Source: Numida meleagris (Eukaryota; Chordata; Aves; Galliformes; Numididae). From it: 64,000 nt of DNA. The translations under genes and the position numbers were made by a program. The DNA is taken from NCBI RefSeq assembly GCF_002078875.1, contig NC_034415.1:21467225-21531224 (forward strand), in the 5' to 3' direction. Below are positions 9,046-23,319 of this stretch, piece by piece. Every line of letters begins with the position of its first letter. The stretch's first letter is position 1. The notes below the pieces were generated by a model. It ran no database searches. It saw only the letters and a list, made by a program, of their open reading frames with translations, and was not told the origin of the DNA.

Positions 9046-11916
9046 CCACTGCTCTCCCCACTGGGGATCACGCTGTCAGTGTCTTCTGCCCACCAGCCCT
9101 GCTCAGGTCTCTCTTGGGGTGAGGAGAAAGAAAAATCAGAATCGCTCTTCTGAAAAATTAATCTGCTTTTATCGTCTTAGCCCAGCCTGACCTCACAGAA
9201 CCCCTCTGTTGTTTTTTCCATGGGGTGTTTAGAGGGAAATTTACAGTAAACACTTTGCAAAGAGGCAAAGGGAGATAAGGACTGGATTGTCAGCAGGGAA
9301 AAATTGGCACAGCGAGCTCTCCATGGCCACTGGCAGGATTTCCCATGCTGCCCTGCTCCTGGGAGCCGGAGAAAAGGGCGTCATCATGAGCAGCACAAGG
9401 TCTCAGAAACAACCAAAGATTAAAACACATTGGGTGCTGCTGACAGCCCCCAGCCTGGAGACTTTTGGCTGGAGGGGAGAACTGAGCTGCTTTTGGGAGA
9501 GATGGTGTGGTAGCCGGGGGGCTGGGGAGGGACTGATCTGTGCCATACCCAGGGAAATTGGGGTGTCAAGTCCCCCTGCCCACCCAGAGCCCGTGTCCCT
9601 GTTCTGCATCGTCACCCCTTGTGGTGATTCTGGGTATGTCCCCTGCATGAGGCCACTGATACGCCTCTCCCAGTCACCCTCTGGCACCACCTGGAGTCTC
9701 TTGCTGCCCCATTTCATGCCCTTCATCCTCAGGGCCTGAGCCCAGGTGCTCTTGCAGTGCTGGCACGGGACGTGCAGTGGGGAGCCCACAGGTGACCACA
9801 GCATAACCCCAGTCCCACCTCCCATGGTGGCATTTTGGGACTGGTGGTTGATTTTGGCCAAATAAAATAACCAAAGGTCAGATCTTGGTATTGTATCCAG
9901 ATGTGCAGTGTGGAGCTCCACCAGCACCTAAAGCTCGTGGGCAAAGGGCACAGTTCCCCTGCCCAGTTTCCCTCTTAGTACAGGAGGGATTAGGAAGGAA
10001 GGAACTCACCACCCTCAACCAGCCCCTAGACATTTTGCTCATCCCATGCACATCTCTGTACTGGGAACCACGGGGCTTTGAAGCCATTTTTGCGTTTGGG
10101 AACCTCCCAGTTGTGGAGCTGTGCTTCGGGCAGAAGGAGCACGCGGTGTGAGCAGTGTGGATTACGGCTGCTATAAAAAGTGCTGGCACCTCTCACACCA
10201 CTCCCTAAGGTGCTTAGGGGAGGAAAGCGGGACTTAGGGAGCTGTGCTGAGGCCCTTCCCAGCCTCTAGGAAGCCTGGATTGGAAAGTGCTGCTTTCTTG
10301 GGGAGATGTTTTCAGCCAAAAGCCGTGCACAGCTCCAGGCTGCCCCAGGTGCCCCCCTTCAGCACATGGAGAGGATCTCTGCTTCACCAAACCTGCACCT
10401 GTGGGGGCTCTGTGGGTTGGACATGGCATCACCAGGAGCTGTGGAGCTCTGCACATCTCTCCTGCCATCAGTTGCTCGCGATGCGATGGTTCGTGCTCCG
10501 TGCTCTTGCAGTACCGCTTTGCAGCCGTGCCACACTGCAGGATGAGCCCTTCCTTTTTCTCCTCCACCACATTTTGGGATCTCAGCCCCGTCTTGCTGCC
10601 CTGCGACGTTCACACGGAGGGGTCCCGGCTGCAGGAAGCCCGGGAGGAGCGGCCACAGGAGGGAGCCGTGTCCCTTCCAGGACAGCGGGTGATAGAGGGA
10701 CGCTGTCGCTGAGAACCCTGGACAACACGATGCTCAGCCCCAGATACTGAATAGGCAGGGGAATGAGGAGACCTGCAACCCCAGGAAAGCTCCTGCCCCC
10801 CAGGAACTGAGATCCTCCCGAGTTTCCCCAATTCCATTGCTGCAGCCCTGCTCCCAGGGTCCAACAGTGCAGGCATCACCCGTGGCCCCCCAAAGCCTTC
10901 CTCCAGCTCAATGCAGCGGGCCAGAGAAAGGAGATGCTGTGACAGTGCAGCTTCAGTGGTGGGACCAGCATAGGTGCCCTCACTTCACCAGCCAGGGACA
11001 CACACATATACACAGAGAATTAATGGGGACTCATGTCATCCTCTGGCTCCACATGACCATACAGTACTGCTCCCCATCTCCCCTGGCATTCCCCATTGCA
11101 GCACTGCTCCCTCTGAGCCACAGCCCCATGAAGTGCTTTTGGGAGGCAGATGATGCTCCAGCCCCTGCTACATGTACCTGGGGCTGGGCCAATTACTTCT
11201 GCCCGGAATCAGCCCCTCTGGCCTTTTTTGAATTTGGAAAAGATGTAGAGATGTGCTGTGCAGAGAAATGGTGGATCCTGGCTTCAAACATCACACGTGA
11301 AGCTGTGGTGGTCCCAGTGCACGCCTGGGGAGTCAACTGGCTTGGAGGTGACAAAGGGAACCCAAAGGGGATGAGCCTGGGATGCAGATAAATGGGGACT
11401 CCTTCTCTCAGAAAGCTGTGTTTGCTACAGATGGGTCCCTGCTCTCTCCTCCAGCATCATCCCTCCAGTAGCATGGGTGTGCTGGGAGGTGCGCTCCTGC
11501 AAAGGGAGGTTTGTAGGGACACCTGTGTTTCTTGTACATCCCCCTTGCCTCCCCGCTTTGCCCTTCCCACTGCCCCATTCCCATGATGCGGGACAGCCGC
11601 ACACCAAAGGACCACCCTTCTCCTCTCCACCTCGCCTCTGTTTGCTTGCTGTATTTCTCCATTTGCTTTTTTGCTATTCACGAGGAAAAAAGGGAGGTGA
11701 TGGACCCGCAGGTCTGACGAGCCCGTGGCCCTGGCAATGTCCTCCAAGGGTGGAGGGCTCTGCTCCGCGGGCTCTGCCCATCCCACAGCCCCTTCCCTTT
11801 GCCCCCATCCCTGCAGCGCCAGTTGCTCAGCAGCGGACAGTCCTCTGTCAGCGGTGAGAGGTGAACAAGGAGACTTCCCCCAGTCCTTCCCCGCCGTGCC
11901 CATCCTGTCATGCTCC

Positions 11917-12092
11917 TCACGTCTGCTGCGGCAGGTGGCAGGTCTCGCCGATGGCGATGACCACGTCCTGGGGCTGGCGGTCGCGGTGGCGCGGCACCTC
12001 GGGCATCTCGCTCATCTCGTTGACGCTGTTGGTGATGCAGTTGACGTCGCTTTTGTTGCTGTTGTCATCTGGGTTGGGGCCGAAGATCCAAT
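11917..12092 (-). CDS. Last coding exon of an unrecognised single-pass membrane protein (residues 131-188)
   Basis: On the minus strand the acceptor TTCCTCTCCCAG precedes ATTGGATCTTCGG at 12092. The upstream exon contributes one G, making GAT (Asp131). The 58 residues start DWIFGPNPDD and continue through NSVNEMSEMPEVPRHRDRQ to a TGA stop at 11917. The tail is polar, acidic then basic, and probably cytosolic. Codon-level reading is clean for the whole exon, and splice phase matches the exon at 18240-18630. I cannot name the family. Support comes from matching splice phase and a plausible joined protein. Confidence 0.62.
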
Positions 12093-12897
12093 CTGGGAGA
12101 GGAGAAGGAAAAAATACAGTTATCGCTGGTAGTTCCCAGATCCAAAACTCAGATGGAAAATCCTCCATTCCCATCCTCCACTGCATCTTGTGCTCTGAGT
12201 ATGAGGTCCCAGGAGGGTCTCTTGCCTTCTCTATCCCCATCCCCACCCCTGTCCCATCCCCACCACTCCATCCTGTCACGCCAGTGCTGTGCCACAGCCT
12301 GTGCTTTTCCCCCTCTTCTTTTTCCCATTTCTCAGGCTGCTGCTTTCTGAAGGCCCTCCTGGCTCAGGCAAATGAAATCATGCTGCTAATCCTGAAAATT
12401 AAAATTAAGTGTCTCTGAAGCGAAGCTCGCATCTGGGCTCTCCGGCACAAGCAAGCAATGTGTTCTGTGCCACGGCTTTTTGCTGTCAGGAATGGAGGGG
12501 ACGATTAAGTAACCGTGTGACATCCCAATGCATCTGCTGCTGGAATAAGGAAAAATGGCCTGAGCCAACAGCTGGGGACACATCCACTGTGAGAATGCAC
12601 TGCAGCCATGTGGGGCTCCTTGGGCTGCCCTCCTTGGGCTGCTCTGGGGACCTGGGAATGAGAAATGAGAAAAGCAATGAGAAAAAATCAAGGTGGGGAA
12701 ACCCAGGTGAGAGGAGAGGTGTTCCTGGGACTGGAGGCAGTGGAAACCTCTTCAAGTGGTAGAGACCCTCTCTGGGGTGGGTTTTTGGTCTGCAGTGCCT
12801 GACCTGACCAAATGGGGGTGGAATGGGATCAACTGTGTCACTGCCATGCAGGGGGAAAGGGAAAAGTCTCCTGGAAGACATCAATTTGATGCAGTTA

Positions 12898-12965
12898 TCA
12901 TGGAATCATAGAGTCATAGAATATCCCAAGTTGGAAGGGACCCATTAGGACCAAGAGTCCAATTT
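12898..12965 (-). mobile_element. CR1 LINE tail fragment
   Basis: The sequence starts TCATGGAATCATAGAGTCAT and continues CCCAAGTTGGAAGGGACCC, the reverse complement of the CR1 3' end. It is short and 5'-truncated. Confidence 0.85.
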
Positions 12966-13605
12966 GCCTGTGACAACTGGGAAATAGGCAGATTCACATG
13001 CTATCACCCTGGGCACCATGCTGAGCACAGTGGGGATGCCGGGGGCTGCCTTGGTGGTGGCTGTACCAGGGCACATTTAATTCCTTTTTTTTCTTTTCCT
13101 TCCAAGATCTCATTTCCTGGGTCACCGAGGTGGCCAAGTGTTGTGAATGTTGTGAGATGGGAAAGACTCATGGACCTCTGTGCACTTGGTGTTGGACATG
13201 GGGCAAAACATGGTATGTTGAGTTTTGGGGCTTTTTGAAGAACTTGTCATGGGGTTTCTCCCCCAAATGTCAACCTCCCCAGATTTTGTCATCTCTGCAA
13301 TGCAATATTTGACTTTTCTCTCCAGCCTGAACCCAGATGGCCGTGCCATCCCCAGGGGCACAATGCATAGCTTTTGGGGTGCCCATAGGCATCCAGGCTG
13401 GTGGTATCCGTTATGCAGCATCCTGGCGTGATGAGGAACCAGAAGGCAATAAAGAGATCACCTCCTACAAATACTATTAAAGCCCTCGGCTTGCTTTTTC
13501 CTTGACGTCAGTACTAAAACTCTGGCAGGAGATGGTCCAGCTGGAAAAAGGGGGAATAACCTGGAGGATGCAGAAATATAAGTGATGGGTCTTCACATAT
13601 CAACT

Positions 13606-13675
13606 CAGGAGTTGGACTCAATGATCCTTAGGGGTCCATTCCAACTTGGGATATTCTATGATTCTGCGATTCTGC
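13606..13675 (+). mobile_element. CR1 LINE tail fragment
   Basis: GAGTTGGACTCAATGATCCT leads to GATATTCTATGATTCTGCG, in plus orientation. It resembles the same subfamily as the minus-strand fragment at 12898, about 0.65 kb away. Confidence 0.85.
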
Positions 13676-14009
13676 ATCCCAGGAACGGTTGGATGAGGGT
13701 TGCAGTGTACAGAGGACACAAAGCAATGGGAAGACAAGACAACACCTTTGAGCAAGGGGAGGTGGCAATTGGTGGCCAGGTGAAGAGCCCTTGGGGTTGC
13801 GTGCTTGGAGAAGCAAGAGGAGAACATGGCAAGGCAGTGGTAAAGGAAGAAATGCAGAGATGAGTCTCTGGGGAGAGCATCAGGGAGCTCAGAAAAAGCC
13901 ATTTCCTCAAGAAAATATCACATCTAGGAGGATGCTGTTTGGTTGTGAGGGGTGGCCACTGGCTGTTTCTCAAGTGCGTATGGACTGGATTGTGCGCGCT
14001 AATCCCAAC

Positions 14010-14175
14010 CACTGCTTCCCTGGGAATTACTGCTGGAGCCTGCTGGATCTAATTACCTGGTAATCTGCTGGAAGATGTAATTAGGTTGTCATTAGAGGGT
14101 ATTTACTGCGATGCCTTTATGATTTGACTGTGTTAGTAAGGAGTGAAGTAATTACGCAATTACACTTTATCTGTG
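14010..14175. promoter_or_regulatory. Candidate noncoding regulatory element rich in homeodomain motifs
   Basis: Within about 165 bp are AATTAC, CTAATTACC, GTAATTAGG, GTAATTACG and CAATTACAC. The block is repeat-free and has no coding potential. TAATTA-type sites are bound by many homeodomain factors. Function is inferred from motif density only. Confidence 0.35.
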
Positions 14176-14519
14176 GCCATTTATGGCCCATAACTGCAAT
14201 GTGGTGCCATGTGTGGAAGAAGGGAGGCTTGGAGGGCAGCAAGGCTCCACATGGAACCAGCAGAGGATTTTCTGCCAGCAGGTCGATGGAGATACAGCCA
14301 TAAAGATGCTGATGCCCTTATCGCCTGCCAGCCCCTGCCGTGCATCCTTGGCAGTGATTGACTGCTCTGGGATGGGATGTGGGGACTGAATCACAGCAGG
14401 GGAGAAAATGGGGCCCCCCAGGATGTCCATGCAGCAAGGGAGAGATGAGGGGAGGAATGGATGTCTTTGGGCCCCTTGCAATGAAACTTCCTCTGATGAA
14501 GAAGAACCTCTGCAGGGGA

Positions 14520-14592
14520 TTGCGATGAGGATGGGGATGGGATGGGGATGGGATGGGGATAGGGATGGATATGGATAAAGATAGGGATGAGT
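14520..14592 (+). repeat. GGATGG-type simple repeat
   Basis: GATGGGGATGG units are tandemly repeated, then degrade into GATAGGGATGGATATGG. This is a short imperfect minisatellite. Confidence 0.8.
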
Positions 14593-17500
14593 ATGGCACA
14601 CTGCACCTCACATTGTACTGAAGCATGATCTAGAAACCTCCAGTGCCAAATGCTTCAGGAGGGTTTGTAAGCAGCTCATGGAGGGTGAGGGCAGCCAGGA
14701 GCAGATGAACAGTGGTTACCAGCTGAAAGCAGATAAAGCCCTTGGCATCATGATGGGTATTTCTCTCTCCATCTTATAAATCTGACAGAAGGGCAAATGA
14801 GCAACATAAAATGGACACAACTGCTACCAAGAGGAGAATGGAATCTTGTTTTGGAGGAATGTGCCAAGAGAACGGATCTAGCTGAGACTTCGATATAGGA
14901 GGGATTTGTCTACAGGAGTGAGAATTGCGGTCAGGAAAGGGGCAGAAGGAGCAGTGAAGGGCTGGAATTTAAATGCAGCTCAGTGAGCGAGATGTTCACG
15001 CTCCCCGCAGAGCTGGCAACAAGCAGCGGAAGGGGAAATGTGTTAGATGAACCACCAACCTCGTGCTCACACTTTATTTCCCTCAAATGGAGCTGGGTGT
15101 GAAAAGAGCTGCTAAAAAAGCCCTTGTTCCAGCAGCAGGAGCAGAAGCACCTCGTGTGAAGCAGGTCCTGACCCACAGGTCTGCAGATATCTCCCAGATT
15201 TTTCCACTTCAAAGGGCTTCTCTGCACCAGCACAGCCAGCCCCAAAGGGAAACTGAGGCGGGGGTAGGTTAGCATTGAGATGGGGACACAGAGGGGAGCC
15301 TGACATGGTCTATTCTTTTCCAACAACTTTGATAGGCAAATGAATCATCCTCAAAGCAGATCCTGAAAAGGGGACATGAGTCCTCACTGATGGGGCTGAC
15401 ACCATTTGCAGTCCCTGCCTCCCGACACAGCCACGGGATGCAGCATCCAAAGGGCCCTGCAGTTCTGCGTGGGAGCAATTAAAGCAGATCCCAGCTCCCC
15501 GCAGGATCACCCAGCAGCTATTTTCAGCAATGATACATTCATGCACAGTTTCTTTGTTCAAGGAGACGGCTTCTTGAAAGAAACCCAAAATGTGGTGGAT
15601 GGAGATAAGGCTGAAAAATAAAAATACAGCCAATGGGGTGAAAGGGTGAAGAGAAGAAAGACCCCGCTGCAAGGACAGCTCGGGGCTTTGAGCAGCCCCA
15701 AAACCAGCAGCCGGCTCTGTCCCACCAGAGCCTGCTCTGCATGGGACCGTTCCAAGGGGGAATTTGGGGAAGGGCTCTGTGGATCAGTGATGTGAGGAGA
15801 CCTGGGCTGACCTGGGGACACTGTGGAGCATCGGCTCCCACGCAAACAACAGCTCCTTCCCACGTGGGTCCCTTGCAGACAGCCCCGTGCATTCCCCGGG
15901 CATCACCCGCGTGAAACATCCCCATGGCAACTGCTTTGTTTTGAGTCAAACTTTTGTTATATTTCTTTTCTAATCCCTCCCCCCCCTCCTTCTTTTACTT
16001 TGGGCTTAAAGAAAGGTGATTTGCAGCAAACTGAGGAGGGAGGAGGAAGGGCAGGCTGATTCCCCAGGATTGCAGTAATTAGGTGCTTCCTACGTTGGTG
16101 ACAGGCTGCTCATCTGCCAAGGCAGCACCTGCTGTCTCCAGCAGCTCTCCGAGTTAAGCCGCTTTCCTAACACTTCATTCCAATTTGTCTTAGCCGGCCC
16201 TGAGCTGCACCCAGCATGCAGCCTTCCTCCCACCTCGGGGCGCTCACCTCCATCCTCGCTTGGTGTGGATTTTCGGAAGAACCCCCAGGGCCTTGCTGCT
16301 GGGGCTGCTGTTGCCCTCACAGTGATTTTGTCCAGTGCTTATCCTCCATGGGCACTCTGTTGGCCAGGTCTATGGGAAGAGCATCGCTTCTCCACTTGGG
16401 ACTGCCTGCCCACCAGCTCCAAGCTCTCACTGTGTTCTTAAGAAGCAGCAGCAAAGGGCTCAACTGCCCATTCAGATTCGGCATGGGGAAGGACCAGGGA
16501 GCCCTTTGGCCATCCCAAACCTCAGTGCTCACTGTACACAGTCCCCGTGAGCTGTGCCCTACAGGCAGGTACTGGGGAGTCAAAATCCTCTCCGCCGTCT
16601 CTGAGGGAATGTTTAAAGCAGTGATTAACTATTCATACTTTAATCTCTCTGAAACAGGCTCCAGCCCTTTGGCATCTTATTTCCATCTGTCTCTGTATCC
16701 TTCTAAATATGATTAGCACAGAAACGCTGATAGCGGAGGTTTGAGCTGCTGCTGAGCGTATAAATCCGGTCATTGTGTTTGAGCAGCTAATAGAGCAGCT
16801 TCTTATTTACTGCCCCAGTCCTTCCTCCCTGTCCCTGGAGTCATTTGGAGCACGCTCATTGGAATGCAGCCCTCTCTGCACAGGTTGGAGTCGGGCTTGG
16901 AAGGAGGGGACCATCCAGCATGAGAAGGGCTGATCCTGGAGAGACACAACGTACTGCTCCTGTGCCCACTCAGCCCTGGGATGGCCCTGGAGCATCCAAA
17001 GGAAATCGCTCTGCGAGGGGCTTTGCAGAGAACAGAGTTCAACAGAGTGCACCTCGTGGGCTGGGGACAGCACATAGGGTGCTGGGCTGACCCAGTCCTG
17101 GGGCGTATTTATAGGTGCTGTCGCTGCTGCCCACCTCTGTTGGGAAGGCAACACTAAGTCAGATGAGCACCAGAACCAGGAAACACTACAACACCAGCAA
17201 GCTACTGATTAAGTGTTAGATTTAACACTTGAAAGCTGTTTCTGTTCCCCCAGCTGGGGTGAGGGCAGCCCCCAGCAGCAGCTCCATGCCCTCGTCATAG
17301 CTGAGCCTCACGTGAGCCCCTGACCCCCTTGCTGGGGCTTTGTCCCCTTCTTGTCCCCTACACCTGGGGACTCCCTGCCCCAGGGACTTTGAAAAAGGAA
17401 AACAAAGGGGAGTAAGGGGAAATAAAGGGGATATGTGAATGACTAGCTAAACAAATTTTGGGGCAAAACCCAAGAGTACTGGTGAGGGCTCACCATGACC

Positions 17501-17764
17501 GGCCAAGTACAGCTGCCTTCCCACAGTGGCAGCAGCCAGCAGTGTCCAGCTCGTATGGCTGATGCCAAGAGACCTCGTGCATCAGCAACAGGAGGATGCA
17601 AAGCAGCTGGGAGGTCACATCTCATAGCAGTATGCACTCTTTCTACCCTCATTTCACAGAGTTGTTGCAGTGGCCCCAGATGTTGCAATTGCTGTGCTGG
17701 GTGCTGTGTAAGGCAGCAAGGTGGCTGAGCTGTGTTTCCTAGGAGGTTTGCTGGTGTCTAATAA

Positions 17765-17830
17765 CTGGGGATTTGCACTAGATGACCTTTAAGGGTCCCT
17801 TCCAACTCAAATGATTTGGTGATTCTATGA
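17765..17830 (+). mobile_element. CR1 LINE tail fragment
   Basis: ACTAGATGACCTTTAAGGGT and TCCCTTCCAACTCAAATGAT lead to GTGATTCTATGA, the CR1 3' terminus in plus orientation. Confidence 0.85.
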
Positions 17831-17975
17831 CAATAAGGTGCTAAGCTGATAATGCAGGTTTTCTTGTTGGGTTGCTATCCTGTGCTCAGGTGTCTGTTGC
17901 CATGAAACTTTTTGTGTCAGAGACCTTTAATCCAAGCTCAGACGAAGCTGGCAAATGGGTTTTAAAAGCATTTGG

Positions 17976-18026
17976 CAGCACAGACGTATGCACACACACA
18001 TTTATACACATGCACACGCACGCACA
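17976..18026 (+). repeat. CA-rich simple sequence
   Basis: An interrupted (CA)n tract with CACACACACA and CACACGCACGCACA units lies inside the intron. Confidence 0.7.
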
Positions 18027-18162
18027 AGCCTCACTTCTTTAGAAAGGGGCTAAGCCCAAGGATTTCCTCTGGAAAGCTGATCAGTGTACAGCTCAGTACG
18101 GAGAACCCAGTGCACGGGTTACATTCACACACGAAAATACAAAGGGGTCAGGGCTTGGTCTA

Positions 18163-19616
<1,454 letters not shown>

Positions 19617-19996
19617 NNNNNNNNNNNNNNNNNNNNNNNNNNNNNNNNNNNNNNNNNNNNNNNNNNNNNNNNNNNNNNNNNNNNNNNNNNNNNNNNNNNN
19701 NNNNNNNNNNNNNNNNNNNNNNNNNNNNNNNNNNNNNNNNNNNNNNNNNNNNNNNNNNNNNNNNNNNNNNNNNNNNNNNNNNNNNNNNNNNNNNNNNNNN
19801 NNNNNNNNNNNNNNNNNNNNNNNNNNNNNNNNNNNNNNNNNNNNNNNNNNNNNNNNNNNNNNNNNNNNNNNNNNNNNNNNNNNNNNNNNNNNNNNNNNNN
19901 NNNNNNNNNNNNNNNNNNNNNNNNNNNNNNNNNNNNNNNNNNNNNNNNNNNNNNNNNNNNNNNNNNNNNNNNNNNNNNNNNNNNNNNNNNNNNNNN
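19617..19996. other. Assembly gap (380 N)
   Basis: An unresolved run of N lies between extreme GC-rich sequence on the left and CCCATCC-type simple sequence on the right. Open frames crossing it are meaningless. Confidence 0.99.
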
Positions 19997-21429
19997 CCGC
20001 ATCCCCATCCTCATCCCCATCCCTGGCTGCAGTGCTCCCCGCCGAGCCCCAGCCCAGCCAAGTTTTGGATGCCCAGCTTGCAGGAATTGAGTGCTTCCCC
20101 CCACTGTGAAAGCCAGTAAGAGCCACCTTGGTGCTGGTTTTAAACTGGTCCAGAGTACATCACTTTTATCCACTTCGGCAATGGGATTTTATTGGGGTGC
20201 TGGCTCCTTTGGGATTTATTTAAAGGAGGAAGAAGGAACCTTAGAGAGGGGGAACTGTCTTGCTATATTTGGAGGGGAAAATAAATCACAGCTCCATTTC
20301 TCACATCTACTTCTCTGTGCATGTGTGCAGTTTCCCCATGTAAGAAATAGCTGTTATGAGGGCAAGGAAATCACCACGTTAGGCTGAATGCAGACTAACA
20401 GAGCTTCTGAGGAATTATAGCCAAAGACTCACATTTTTTCTTGCGCTAGCAGACAGCAGCAGCCCTGCCAGCTGCCTTTAGGATGGGAGGGGACTGAACA
20501 AAATGAAGCATCTCACCCTTACAGTGGAATCCTCAGGGCTCAGGTAGGTGATGGACAGACTGCCCAGTGCCAGTAGCAAAGGAAACGTGGAGGAAAATGG
20601 TTTTCTGCCCTATCCTTGTGTGCATGGAGCAGGTTGCAGTGACTTGTCTGTCCAAGAGGGAAAATGTGGCAAGATTTGTTTATTTTTAACAATACTTTCC
20701 AATGGTAGGCAAGTTTGGAGCTCTTGCAGTGGCACCCTGGTGCAGCCTGGCTTTTCCTCATTTGGACATGCAACATTCAGTGGGGTCCCCAGGGGGACAG
20801 AGTGACCCCAGGGTATTCCCAGTGGTCCTCAGGGACTGCAGCTGCTCTGAAGCTGCATGTTCACCAGTTGCCATGGCACCACCAGCGTCAACCCAAGGGA
20901 AAGGGAGAGCATCCTGCTGGGCTGAGCCATCCCTGTGCTGCCTGCTGCCTGGGGCTCCGGGTGTCACTGTCTCATGCCCAGGAGGGGATGGAGTTGGGTG
21001 ATCTGGGGCAAAGAATTTGCATGGGGGTGTGTGCATAGCGAGGGCAGAGAGGGCAGAGGGATGCTTAAGGTCCTACACCTGTAAAGCTGGGTTGGAGGCC
21101 CAGGTGGTTGAGGCAGGGGCTCTACTCTGTGCCATATGGGGCAAAACCCAGCGAGCCATCAGCTATTGGCTGCCCAACCCCAGAGACAGGTGATGACAGC
21201 TGCAGCAGGGCAGGGAGCAGCCCCTGAGGTTTCTCAGACATCGTGGAGCAGTTCTCCAAGGTCTGCTGCCAGGCATTGAAGTCATTTTTGGGCTCATAGT
21301 AACACCCAAACCCTCTTCCTCTTGTATTTCCTTGCAGTAGAAGTGAAGTTGGTCTCTTTCATTTTCACTAAGGCCCATACTGGCTCAAAGTGACTGAAAA
21401 GATGCTTAATCGTTCATTTTACACCCTCT

Positions 21430-21800
21430 GCCTCTCTCGTCTGAAGGGGAGGCTTTATTTCCACAATTATCATTTCCATCCCATTACAGAGGGAGAGAGC
21501 AGGGGGAAATATAAAAGTGGAGGCTTTAATAACCTGATATTTCAAACTCTCTGTTATTAAAAAAAATGTTTGCATTTGTGGTGATGGCGGGAAGATTAAA
21601 AGGATTGCTGTGGATTCCACTTAGGGTACATTACTAATGATATCAATAAATCACCTTAAATAAAAATCACAATCTCTACAATTCCACCCGAACGCCATTT
21701 GGCAGAAGGGTTGATTACGGGAGCAAAATGAATTTCAGAATTAGCTGCTTGTCCTAATGCAACTGAAGAAATTAAATTTAGGGATACACACATACACAAT
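21430..21800. promoter_or_regulatory. Candidate noncoding regulatory element, AT-rich
   Basis: This repeat-free block contains CTTTAATAACC, TACTAATGATATCAATAAA and GAATTAGCTG, with GATTAAAAGG and ATTAAATTTA flanking. It lies 2 kb beyond the GC-rich region and has no coding potential. Regulatory function is only inferred from composition. Confidence 0.3.
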
Positions 21801-22084
21801 GACACATACATCTCATGCAGAAGACTGGTGTTTTGGCCTCTGGGAAAGAGAACAAATAACATATTAGTGGGTCAAGAAGGATGCTGTCCCTTGTGATGGA
21901 TGTTCAGTGTTTGTTTCAACTATTTCCATGGTATTTTTACTTTATGGCTTACTCTCTATGTAACTACAGTCATAGAATGCTGTTTTATTTCCATATGGGT
22001 AGAATCACACTGACACATCTACGATGCTGCTGTGTCCACGCAGAGTTTTGTTGCATCTTTCTTCTTGTGCTGGCTGCCAACAGA

Positions 22085-22163
22085 GAGAATCATGGAACCA
22101 TTAAGGCTGGAAAAGACCACTGAGATCATCCTCTTCAGCTGCCAACTCATCACCACCATGCCC
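22085..22163 (-). mobile_element. CR1 LINE tail fragment (first of a tandem pair)
   Basis: GAGAATCATGGAACCATTAA, then GGCTGGAAAAGACCACTGAG. This is the reverse complement of a CR1 3' end, abutting a second copy in the same orientation. Confidence 0.85.
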
Positions 22164-22167
22164 ACTC

Positions 22168-22285
22168 ACAGAATCATAGACTCAGTAAGGTCAGAAAAGA
22201 CCTCTAAGATCATTCAGTCCAACCACCAACCCATCATCACCATGCCCACTAACCACGTCCCAAAAAACACCAAGCCCTGATCCCC
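22168..22285 (-). mobile_element. CR1 LINE tail fragment (second of a tandem pair)
   Basis: CAGAATCATAGACTCAGTAA, then AAAAGACCTCTAAGATCATT, to CACCAAGCCCTGATCC. It has the same strand and subfamily look as the adjacent copy. Confidence 0.88.
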
Positions 22286-23319
22286 ACCAAAGCTGCCACC
22301 TGCTTGAAACAAACAAACAAACACGGAGCAGCAGCAGATTTTACCAGATGAATCAGAACGAGCTATCTTTATCTATATACAAAAATACCTTTACATTTTT
22401 TTTAATGCCGTGTTATTCATGCTGCCAAAGCTGAAGCCATCCAGATTTCAATAACAAATGCCAAAATGAATGTGCCATTGCAGTGCCTGGGAAGGAGCTC
22501 CCCTATCTGCTGTCTCTGGTAAACAAAGTGGGGTTTTAACACTGCTTGTGGCACTGTATCATGGCCAGCTCGGCTTATTCCACAGCACTTCTCCACCTTA
22601 GAACATGCTACTGGATTTGGAGGCTGAGAATATGTACAGAAATACCTGGTGTGAAAAGGGTCACGAAGGAAAGAGGAACATTTCCCACGTGAGCAGACCT
22701 GGGGTGACGGTGGAGGTGAGGTGGGAGGAGTGAGATATATGTTCTTTTTGCAGCCCCAGAAAGCGCTGCTTGGCCACGGCACGGATAAAAATAGCTGGAA
22801 ATTATTTGCAGGGCCTACTTATGGGTAAAGCTGATGCCCAGAGGCTGCAGAACAGACAGGCTCCATCGCAGCAGGGGGAAGAGCAATGGGTTTTCCATGT
22901 CCTCTCCCACTCCGCTCACAGCTTCACCATACCTTGCAAAGTCTTTGCTCCCGTGTTTCTCCTCCCAGAGCAGGACCTGCTTCTGTGCTGAGACCTTCAA
23001 ACCTGTGTTGGTGTTCCAGGTGTGGAGGAAGATCCCAGTGGGGTGAAATGCAGCTGGGTTACCAGGCAGGTTACAGACAACCTCTGTGACTCCTGATCAA
23101 TCTGCTGCTGCATCCGAGAGGTGATGCAGTGCTCTCTTCTGCATTGCTGATGTTGCCCTTTCCCCACCACCTTCCATAACCCTGACCTGCTGCTTCCCAG
23201 TGCAGTGCCCTGTAGGTGCAAGGAATGCTCACATTACAGGAGCTGATGGTGGAGGGGGGGGCTGTACGTTTGTCTGCGGTTTACCCTGTGTTTGTCTTCT
23301 AGTGAGCACCACAGGACAT

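Larger units (their letters stand above)
7681..11916. other. Intergenic, between LURAP1 and the convergent membrane-protein gene
   Basis: This holds two CR1 copies (7790-8076 and 8243-8408), a pair of palindromes (9006-9045), and otherwise unique sequence with no supported exon. The 3' UTR of the minus-strand gene must occupy part of the right side. I did not find a clear minus-strand AATAAA close to its stop codon. Confidence 0.6.

Noticed and set aside
10165..10180. TATA box (CTATAAAAAG) as a promoter
   Set aside because: No exon with splice support or homology follows on the plus strand. A single TATA-like string is weak evidence.
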